This document shows, piece by piece, positions 55,708-64,000 of a DNA stretch of 64,000 bases (its first letter is position 1; each line of letters starts with the position of its first letter). Made by a program: the position numbers and the translations under genes. The notes under the pieces are model-generated. The model was not told the origin of the DNA. It saw nothing but the letters and a program-made list of their open reading frames with translations, and made no database searches. The stretch is from Phragmites australis (taxonomy: Eukaryota > Streptophyta > Magnoliopsida > Poales > Poaceae): NCBI RefSeq assembly GCF_958298935.1, contig NC_084928.1, positions 16,709,501 to 16,773,500 on the forward strand, read 5' to 3'.

Positions 55708-55845
55708 CAGAGGTAGTCAAAAAAAAAATTTCACCTTGCCTTTGTTTAGAGTCTTTGCTCTCGTACGAAGCAAGTTTGAGACCTTCGGACAGGCTAGTCT
55801 TAGCCCCCTGTTCCCTTCGCTCCGCTTGGAAGTCCCTTGAACTCG

Positions 55846-58800
55846 ATGGTGCCGAAATACAGATCGTCGTGTCCGAAGACATATTGGATTGGACAGTCGA
55901 AGGTGGATAGCGAAGTTTTGGCTGGCCTTGTCAGGGAGGGGCTGATTGATGACGTATCCAACGTCCGGCTTCCCGGGAAGCAGGAGATTCCCGAACCCGC
56001 TGATGATGAAGCCATTGTTTTTGTGCATTACTTTAGGGCTGGCCTTCGACTTCCCTGCGACGAAATGGTAATTAAGGTGTTGAAGCTCTTCGAAGTGTAC
56101 TTGCATCAGTTGACGCCCAATGCCTTAGTCAGAATGAGTCTGTTCGCTTGGGCTGCCCGTTCTGAAGGAGTTAAGGCTTCCGCGAGGGCATTCTCCGCTG
56201 CGCACCGCTTGCACCATCAACCAAAACCCGTTTTTGTTCACGGAGTGCAGAGCGAAGCGCACTATGGTTGTCTTAATTTCGCATACCGCGCTGGCCTATC
56301 CACTCCCGCGGTTGTATACAGGAACAAGTGGCCGAGCGACTGGACCCAATGGTGGTTTTACCACAAAGTTGAAAACGAAGAGTATCTTGTGTCGAAGTGC
56401 GAAGGAGTAAAGGGAAATCGCGCCCCTGATGTCCGGTTGAAAACATCGCAAGAAACGGCACTTGAAGCCTTCGCACGGTGCGCAAAATATCTGTCAACTC
56501 GTGACTTGGTCGAAGAGTTTCTAGCGGCCGGCATCTGGCCTCTCAGCCGTGGATGGAGTATACCGACCTTCGGTGAGAAAGGGCCTGAGGGGCTCTGCCG
56601 TCCTCAGCCTGCTATAGAGGGCTTCGCAGGTATCCTCTTGGACGTGTACTATATTATGATTTAAATCTTGTTGCTTAACAGTTGTTTTAATGGTAACTTT
56701 GTTTATAGATTTGTCAGTGGCCGAAGTTGAAGCGAAGGCTGTGATGTTGGTTGGGAAGGTTACCCCTGGCGAAGCGCAGCTCTGCGCAGACCAGGGGCTT
56801 AACCATAGGTTAAACAGGATTTTTGAGTACCGTGAATTGTCTTACGATGAGCGGCCGAAGATTTCGGCTGTCCTGCAGAGCAACGTGGGAGGTTCCCCAC
56901 CAGTGGAGATAAGCGAAGAGCCTATTGCTTGCCCTCCGGCGAAAAGAAAGACTTCGGAACAATCGCCAAAATCTAGGCGTACCAAGAAAGCTGTCGCACT
57001 GCGCAAAAAACCACGCGAAGCTGCGCCGGAGCCTCACGTGGAAATGTCACCGGAGGGCTCAGCTGTCTCACGCGGCTTGAACCGTCGGGAGAGTTCCGAA
57101 GGATTGCAAGAGGGCCAAGCGCCGAAATCTTTGTTTTGCACCCGCGTCGATCTTCCGACGCTAATCCTGAGCGACGACGAGGAGTTGACGGGTGTGGGCG
57201 TGGCATCGGAGCCCGGTGTCCCAGAGGAGCCCGTTGATGAGGGCGGCGACGACGTAGAAGTGGCGGGGCATTCGTCGCCCTCCTCCTCGTCGACCTCATC
57301 TTCCGAAAGCGAAGATTCGACGCCAAGTGCGCCACGACGGAGAGGGAAAGGCCTTATGGGTCTTGGCGGGCTGCTTGACGCGAAGGCCCTTGCACCCGAG
57401 GCTTTGCGGCCTGCCTGTTCTGAGCCGAGTGCCAGGGTAAACGATGCGAAGAGGATTTTTGGCTCCTTCGTTCTCCCTGAGATCGAGATCCCGCTTGGGC
57501 GGAAGTCTTCGAGCGAATTGATTGATGCTGCTGATGTGGCAATCGCGAAGGTATGTTGTATCTTTTCTTTGAATGGAAATAAAGGAAATTTTGTATTTAC
57601 TAAGTTGTCAGTTGAAATTTCAGGTTTTACTTCTCTCCCGAGCTCAGCGCAAACAAGCAGAAAAGTCTGAAGCCCGCGCCCGAAGCGCTGAGGGCCAGAT
57701 TGAACTGCTACAAAAACGGGCGGAGAAAGCCGAGAGTTAGAAGCGCGAGTTGTCACGGCGAGCGAAGGATGCAGAATTGCGATCGGAGAAGCTCGAAGCG
57801 GAGCTCGAAGCGCTGCGTGCGGCGAAGGATATTGCTAACGGCGAAGTGAATTGTCTTCGTCAGAATTTGCAATCCTCCGAAGCGCAAGTTTGCGAACTGC
57901 AATCAGAGTGCGCATCGGAGAGGGAAAGAGCGGAGCGGCTGCAGATTGAACTGAGCGAAGCGAAGGCTTATAACGAAGATGCTCTTAACGTCATTGGGGA
58001 GCTTGAGCCGAAGGCAGTAGCCGCCTGCGAAGCAATCAGCCATACATTTGAAGGTATAGACGCCTCGGCAATTCCTCCATCAGTTGAACTCGTTGGACTG
58101 GGTGGACTTATTGGTTGGATCCGCGAGACCAGCAGTAGCCTGCTTCCAGCCGCTCAGCTATACGGCGATTTCTGCGCCATGGTCGCCGCCCGGAGCCTCG
58201 TGCAGTCTGTGGAGATGACGGGTTACGACCATCATACTGCCCTTCAACGACCCTCCTTCCAGTATCCTTCGGATATGTCAACTTCGGCTGTTACCAGGTC
58301 GTCGAAGAGCACCGCCCGTTCATTCACCACCAATTATTGGTGTAAGTATGGGCGCGAGCTAGCTCTTCGAGAGGCCGAAGTGAATCGTCAAAGGGTACAG
58401 ATTCCAAACTTGCGTTTTTTTTTTCTTTTTTCGAAGGCAATAATTTGTTTATTGTTAAAATTTATAGGCTAAGGCGAGGGAGGACACTTCGTCGAAACCG
58501 ACCAATACGGCGGCCGAAGATACTGGGAAGGTGGGATGAATTGGCGCGAAGGGTCGTTGTCATATTTTGGTTTTGTCATTTACAATGCAATACAGTGGCT
58601 GTGTAATACATTATGTATTAATGTCGAAGTGATATTGACCTTTTTGCGCTCCCTGCGCAGGTCCTTGCTTCGGACACTGCGCAGGTAGCCGAAGAAGCTG
58701 TTCCTTTGACTATGATGAGGGATAATTTTTATGTCTCCTGGTCCTGCTGGGAATCATTTCAACGCCGCCATGCTGATATTGACTTGGAACGTTATTGGCA

Positions 58801-59209
58801 TGCGAAGTGTAGATCGTATGATGATATGAATGCTAGGACGAAGGTGTTTTGGAAATCAGTTCGTCCTTCAACGATAGTTAACCGGCGAGCTGAACGAATT
58901 CTTCGCCGCGAGGCAAGAGGGAACATTGACGGTGCATCGGTACTTCTTGAACCGAAAATTGAACCGCAAGACGACGAGCCGGTTTGCCGGAGACCCCAAT
59001 TGTGTTATCGGCGTGGTCCCTCTACGCAAGTAGCTACAGGAAGTGGTAGTAACAACAGATCTTCCATGCCGATGTGTTGTAATCAAGTTGGGGCCACTTC
59101 GGCCCCATCATCGCGTTTCCATGCCAGCGAAGGCATTGAGTATCAATTTTATTTTAGTCGCTTGTATAAGGATTTTGTTGATCCAGAGGTTGATTTAGGT
59201 GCGGAATAA
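55846..59209 (+). CDS. Five-exon antisense gene of element M (putative gypsy-type transposon domain)
   Basis: Predicted exons: 55846-56629, 56709-57550, 57624-58394, 58468-58530 and 58661-59209. All four introns are GT-AG and every phase fits, giving 3,009 nt and 1,002 residues, with one TAG in exon 3 (57738-57740). Exon 1 contains LVREGLIDDVSNVRLPGKQE, PADDEAIVFVHYFRAGLRLP and LFEVYLHQLTPNALVRM, the Pfam 'putative gypsy type transposon' domain (PF04195, from memory). Exon 2 is basic then acidic and Ser-rich (LILSDDEEL, HSSPSSSSTSSSESED). Exon 3 starts as a coiled coil (AELRSEKLEAELEALRAAKD). Exon 5 has WESFQRRHADIDLERYWHAK. It lies between pol and the 3' LTR, opposite in strand. The function is unknown; related antisense ORFs are reported for Grande and RIRE2. 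Confidence 0.75.
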
Positions 59210-59590
59210 ACTTGGTTTGTGTTGTGACTTGCTGTTGTTTTTTTTTGTCTCACTTCGCACGTCACGCGGAGTATGTTTTTTTGTTTTTTTTATGTTTTTT
59301 TTTCTTTCAATTCTCCGGGATCGTAAGTCAAATTCTCCGGGTTGACTTTCTTGACGAAAACCATCCCCCGATTTTCGCCGCAGTTTTCTGCGATTCCATT
59401 GGGTTGGTAATCTTATGATAATTAGTGTTACACTTGTGAAGCGCCGTCCCCCCCGACTTTTACTCGCAGGTAACTTCGGCCTACCTTTGGTGGATCGATG
59501 TCTGATTCCTAGACTTCGAAGTCTTCCGCCTTCTACCTGTTTTCTCCGTTGATATTTATGTTTGCATTTTTAGTGCTGTGCCTTCCGGTT
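59210..59590. other. 3' flank of the antisense gene
   Basis: T-rich sequence (59236-59300), then GCGCCGTCCCCCCCGACTTTTACT at about 59441, the counterpart of the poly-G units at 42090-42180 in P. No ORF is supported. Confidence 0.35.
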
Positions 59591-60005
59591 GGCGATGCTT
59601 CGCTTAAGCGAAGTTATGTTTTTTCCTTCGATGCGGGGGGCAGGCTCTCTTCGCCCCCGACTTTTATCGAAGCTCGCTGCCTTTTATTTGGCTTGGCGAT
59701 GCTTCGTTTAAGCGAAGGTTTGTTTTTTCCTTCGATGCGGGGGGCAGGCTCTCTTAGCCCCCGACTTTTATTGAAGCTCGCTGCCTTTTATTTGGCTTGG
59801 CGATGCTTCGTTTAAGCAAAGGTTTGTTTTTTCCTTCGATGCGGGGGCAGGCTCTCTTAGCCCCCGACTTTTATCGAAGCTCGCTGCCTTTTATTTGGCT
59901 TGGCGATGCTTCGTTTAAGCGAAGGTTTGTTTTTTCCTTCGATGCGGGGTCAGGCTCTCTTAGCCCCCGACTTTTATCGAAGCTCGCTGCCTTTTATTTG
60001 GCTTG
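59591..60005. repeat. Tandem array in M, unit about 104 bp, four copies
   Basis: Units 'ggcgatgcttcgtttaagcgaaggtttgttttttccttcgatgcgggg...cccccgacttttatcgaagctcgctgccttttatttggctt' begin near 59591, 59695, 59799 and 59902. The copies are nearly identical, so expansion or homogenisation is recent. The P array has the same core with a 110-bp unit. Confidence 0.85.
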
Positions 60006-60351
60006 GCGATTTCTATAATCCTGCGAAGGTCGTAAGTGTATGCTTGCCTGCTTACACTTTGCACCTTATTACGGTCGTCGATTGGTGCGCCAATCTTGTG
60101 AGGTTACGCACTTCGACGAAAGGTAGTGCTACTCGAGATAAGAAATATTTCTGGGGGTTTCTATCTTTCTTCATTTGGGTTTCTGCCTCGTTAAAAACCT
60201 CACCCCCTAGCGAAGGGGTCCCCCTGTGAGGAAAAGAGTGCAGTACCCTTACATGATAATTACATGGGCTTGTACGGAAACTAGAAAAAACAAAAAACAA
60301 AAAATAAAAAATAAAAATTACATTGGAATGTCGGACTTATGCTGCCGATTC

Positions 60352-62114
60352 TCAAGCATAAAACTTGTGAAGATTGTCTGCATTCCAGGTGTGTGGAAGC
60401 TCTTCACCTTCCATATTCGACAGATGGTACGAACCGGGTCTTAAGGATCTTTTAACTATGAAGGGGCCGTCCCATTTGCTATGAAGTTTGCCAAACGATG
60501 TTGCTGTACCAAACCTTCGCAATACCAAATCTCCTGGGGCGAAGGCATTTTCAGATACGTTCTTGTCTCTCCATTTTCTTGTCTCTTCTTGGTAAGTAGC
60601 CAGGTTTTTGGCGGCTTGCAATCTTACTTCTTCGAGGGCTTCTTTTGACGAAAGTTCATCACATTGCTCTGCGTCATTCCCGACCCTGAATGATTTGGCT
60701 TTCAATTCTTCGGGAGTCATGGCCTCTTCGCCGAATAGTAGGCGGAACGACGTGTCGCCTGTTGGTCTTGCGACCGTTGTTCTTAATGACCATAACACCT
60801 TGGGTAGTTCTTCGACTGCGCAACTCCTGCAAAGATGATACCATTTGCTCTCTCAACTGCGCCATTGGATTGCGGGTGGTAGACTGATGTGAACATTAAC
60901 TTTATGCCCAAGCTGTTACAGAATTCTTTAAATCCAGTGCTGTCGAACTGAGTACTGTTGTCCACAGTCACTTCGCTTGGAACCCCGAAGCGGCACACGA
61001 TGTTCTGCCATAGGAATTTTTGTATATTTTTTGACGTTATGCTTACGAGTGGCATTGCTTCTACCCATTTTGAGAAATACTCTACCGCCACCACGGCGTA
61101 GCGCAAATTTCCTGGGGATGTTGGCAGTTGTCCGACAATATCAATTCCCCATCGCCGTAATGGCCAGATTGGCGGAATGAGTTGTATCTTCGTTGTCGAT
61201 CTGCTTGATCCCTTCGCCCAAAATTGGCACTGTTGGCAACTTCGTACCAGTTGGTCTGCATCAATTACAGCCGTTGGCCAATAGAAGCCCTGCCTGTATG
61301 CTTTTCCTACCAAAGCCCTTGTTCCGATATGCGAACCGCACAGCCCGCTGTGAATTTCTCTTAACAGTTGTTGGCCTTCTTTCTGGGATATGCATCGTAA
61401 AAATGGTGCGCAAACTCCTGCTTTGTACAGATGTTCGTCTATAATTTTATAATTTCTTACTCTTTGAGCCATGCGCTTTTTTTCGACGTGATCTTCGATA
61501 CTGCTTTGACCCCGCAGATATGATATTATCGGGAGACGCCAGTATTCGTTTTCAACCGATGCGACTATTTGTGTCTGGCTGGAATTGTCATCGCAGGCCG
61601 ATTTACTTAGTTTCTGATAGAAGACATCTGGAGGCATGGGCATGTTTTGCGAAGCTACTTTCGCTAGCTCATATGCTTCGTTGTTATCATTTCTTGATAC
61701 ACTCTTCACCGTGAATCCGACGAAGTACTTTTTCATCTTTCGCACTGCTGATCTGTACTTGACAAGTTCTGGTTCCTTTGCTTGGAATGTTTTTTCAATT
61801 TGGCTTGCTACAACCTTCGAGTCTGTTTTGACAAGTATTCTTCGAACTCCCACAGCCTTCGCCTTGCGAAGTGCCAGGAGTACAGCTTCGTATTCCGCCA
61901 TGTTGTTTGTGGATCGGAACCCCAACCTTGCAGCGTATCGCAGCTTCGCCCCGGATGGTGAGAATATTACCGCCGAGACTCCTGCTCCTGCCGCTCCCCA
62001 AGCTCCGTCACAGTATGCGGTCCAGGTTGGTTCTGCTGTTTCGTCATCCGAAGGTTCAGTTGAAGGTGTCTACTCTGCCACAAAATCCGCTAATGCTTGT
62101 GATTTTAATGATGT
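60352..62114 (-). pseudogene. Second RNase H and integrase of M
   Basis: Starting near 62100 the minus strand gives KSQALADFVAE, a stop (Trp position), then TAYCDGAWGAAGAGVSAV, FRSTNNMAEYEAVLLAL and KTDSKVVASQIEK: the archaeal-type RNase H of Tat elements. Integrase follows: HSGLCGSHIGTR and CQQCQF for zinc, Asp in RWGIDIVGQL and TVDNSTQFD (the usual DNGT is DNST), Glu in SNGAVERAN. A frameshift near 60790 precedes the C-terminus (FGEEAMTPEELKAK, FAPGDLVLRRFG, WNADNLHKFYA). The stop is at 60352-60354. Confidence 0.85.
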
Positions 62115-64000
62115 TCGCTTCCCAAAATGTTCGCAGTAATGACTAGGGCATCTGTGTGCGGATAATCTAATACCCTCATGTCCTCTTGCGAGAATGTGAT
62201 GGGAATGTTAGACCATCTTGAATTAACGTATGTTGGTCCTACTCCGACGTGGTTAACCCTTCGCACGTATTCTTTCCGCTGTCTTTTGGATTCTGTTTGC
62301 TGGTTGGACCCCCCTAAGATAGGCACCACCACATTGTACCCATTGGTCAAGGTGTTGACTGATTTGTTACTTTCTGGTGGTGGCTCGATTGCTGGCCTTG
62401 GCAGAGGCGCGGGCAGATCACCCCGTATGTTCAGTTGTCTGTTTTGATCAAATTGGATTGGTGGTGCGGGTGCGAATTGTGGTGCTGGAACTTGATTCCA
62501 TTGGTTTGGAAACATCATGCTTTGACTGTGGTTCTGCCAACCTTTGCCTCTTGCGAAGCCTGCTGTGTGGTGAACCACTCGTTTGTTATCTGCTGTCGGC
62601 TTCGCTAAACTTTGCTTCATGGCCACGACTTGTGGACAATGTTTAGTCCGGTGGCCTGCTCCTTCACCGTGCAGTTCACAGTAAAAAGTTGTCGGGTCAT
62701 GCGAAAGTCGACCACCTCTACCTCCGCGGCCTCTTCCCCTACTTGTCCGGCCCCCTCTGTTGGATAAATTGTAAGCTTCGCACGAATTTTGAAACGCTTC
62801 GGGCGGGCCAGGGTCGATCTGGTTAATTTCTTTTTGCCGCGGATGATCCGGACCTTCAGGTTTTCTTGGTCGCTGGGGTCTGTCTCTCGGATTGCTCGGA
62901 ACTGTCTCCCTATTTGGTGCATGTTTTGCTCTTGAGGCAGTAAACTCGTTTTTCCTTGTAGATGATCTAACTCAGACTTTGAGTATTCTTCCATCTTGTT
63001 CAATAACTCTTGAACGCTTGCGGGTCTTTTTCTAGTGAGCTTTGCTGCCAAGAGGCCTCCTCTGATTCCTTGAATTGCAGCATCGATGATGGTGTCTTCG
63101 CTCAATCCCTTCGCCTGACATCGTATGTGAACGAATCAGCGCATGTAGCTTTGTAAAGTTTCTGTCGGTTGTTGCTTTAGGGCGAAGAGGTCAGTTGCGG
63201 TAATGTTGTTTGCTCGGTTTCCTTGGAAGTTGCTGTATAGGGCAGCCCGCAGCTGCTCCCAGGAATGTATGGACCCCGAGGGCAGGGCGGAGTACCATGA
63301 CCTTGCTATTCCCTTGATTGCCAAAACAAAGGCCTTCGCCAAAGTTACACCATCACCTCCAGCTGACTCCACGGCTGCCTCGAAGCTCATGACAAATTCT
63401 TTCGGATCTGACTCTCCATTGAACATGACCACCCTAGGCATCTTGAATCCTATCGGCCATGGCTGATTTTGTAGGTCCATTGCTAGAGGTGATTCAGGGT
63501 CTCCTGTGGAAGATCTTCGCCGAACTTCTTGCGAAGCCCGTATGCAATCTCTTGGTGGCGTTGGTCGGCGAGAGATGCCTTCTGTTTGAAGTATATCGAT
63601 TTCTTCTTGGAGCCTCTCCAAAGTCTTTTTTGCTTCCTCCGCCCTACGACGGTACTCCGCAGCTTTCCGGGATGCTGCTAGGCCATCCAACATGCGCTTT
63701 TTGTGCGCAATCTGTCTTTCCAACTCCTCAGCCTCTAATCTAGTGTTTCGTTCTTCGTTTGTTTCTTCATCATGTTCCAACTCAGCGAAGTCGTCTAGGT
63801 CCTCCCGTTCTTCGCTTCGGCCTCTGTCGCCTTGTTTTTCCGGAACATCGAAGCGAATGCGATCTATCGGCTCCATGATCAGCATTTGCTCGGTGTCCAC
63901 TCGCAGTGTGTCGTCATGTCGGCCATCGGCAGTTTGTTGTTGCGCTGTCTCAACTTCGCAATCCTGGTGTTGTGCAGCCGAGGCCCCCCCGGTTGAGGCA
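62115..64000 (-). pseudogene. Gag and start of protease of M (runs off the edge)
   Basis: Open at the right edge. It includes KRMLDGLAASRKAAEYRRR, MPRVVMFNGESDPKEFVM, TLAKAFVLAIKGIARSWYS and ASVQELLNKMEEYSKSELDH, with a TGA near 63136 where P has Arg. A one-base loss in an A-run near 62955 shifts the frame, and the zinc knuckle CELHGEGAGHRTKHC is read in the new frame. It ends in the pre-protease block VLDYPHTDALVITANILGSE, directly joined to the second RNase H: RT is deleted. Confidence 0.85.

Larger units (their letters stand above)
54511..64000 (-). mobile_element. Element M: Tat-type Ty3/gypsy element, minus strand, partial
   Basis: Reading right to left: gag (from beyond the edge), start of protease, a deletion removing RT and the first RNase H, second RNase H, integrase, a tandem array, a five-exon gene on the plus strand, and the 3' LTR (55393-54511). 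Gag and integrase are close relatives of P. The 5' LTR lies outside the window. Confidence 0.85.

Noticed and set aside
62930..62960. Programmed frameshift in gag of M at an A-run
   Set aside because: P has the sequence in one frame without a shift at this place, so a one-base loss in M is the simpler reading.

Overview
This window reads as plant nuclear DNA from a grass (Poaceae, perhaps panicoid; the species cannot be fixed from sequence alone). It is almost entirely nested LTR retrotransposons. No intact host gene, tRNA, rRNA or CRISPR array was recognised. The plant assignment rests on Tat-type and Tekay-type Ty3/gypsy elements with plant tRNA-Met primer sites, a gag-only Ty1/copia element, a Mutator-like MITE, and pseudogene pieces of glutamyl-tRNA reductase, a type-A response regulator and a plant glutaredoxin-like protein.

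Layout. (1) 1-8901 plus 26863-27905: decayed minus-strand Ty3/gypsy copies. Copy A (about 2125-7325) sits inside a related copy B. (2) 8902-26862: element N, a large apparently non-autonomous gypsy element with 865/868-bp LTRs and a perfect 5-bp target duplication (CTGAC), inserted in the gag of copy B. Its own 7.2 kb carries gag remnants, three kinds of tandem array and an antisense acidic ORF. (3) 10422-21158: element T, a Tekay-like chromovirus with 2.3/3.0-kb LTRs inserted in the gag of N (target duplication GAAAG/GCAAG). It has an extra ORF before gag, then gag, protease, RT, RNase H, integrase and chromodomain. (4) 27930-29250: a plus-strand integrase tail. (5) 29266-33616: a 4.35-kb LTR related to those of T. 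(6) 34894-42496: element P, a plus-strand Tat-type element cut off at its 3' side. (7) 42497-48762: a copia element with gag only and a truncated 5' LTR. (8) 48763-54510: an island of minus-strand host-gene fragments carrying an 804-bp Mutator-like MITE. (9) 54511-64000: element M, a minus-strand relative of P that runs off the right edge. It carries a five-exon gene on the opposite strand.

Two observations stand out. First, the ORF preceding gag in T starts with a copy of the histone H3 tail in register (M-x-R ... TARKSTGG, so the lysine falls at the H3K9 position), in an element that also encodes a chromodomain. Second, M contains an antisense gene of 1,002 codons in five exons whose splice sites and phases all fit, with its own TATA box; only one in-frame stop breaks it. 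Comparable antisense ORFs lie in the same place in A, N and probably the 27.9-29.2 kb fragment. A third candidate is a short acidic peptide encoded across an intron inside the LTRs of T and preserved in the diverged 4.35-kb LTR.

All boundaries, alignments and reading frames were worked out by eye; percent identities were not computed.
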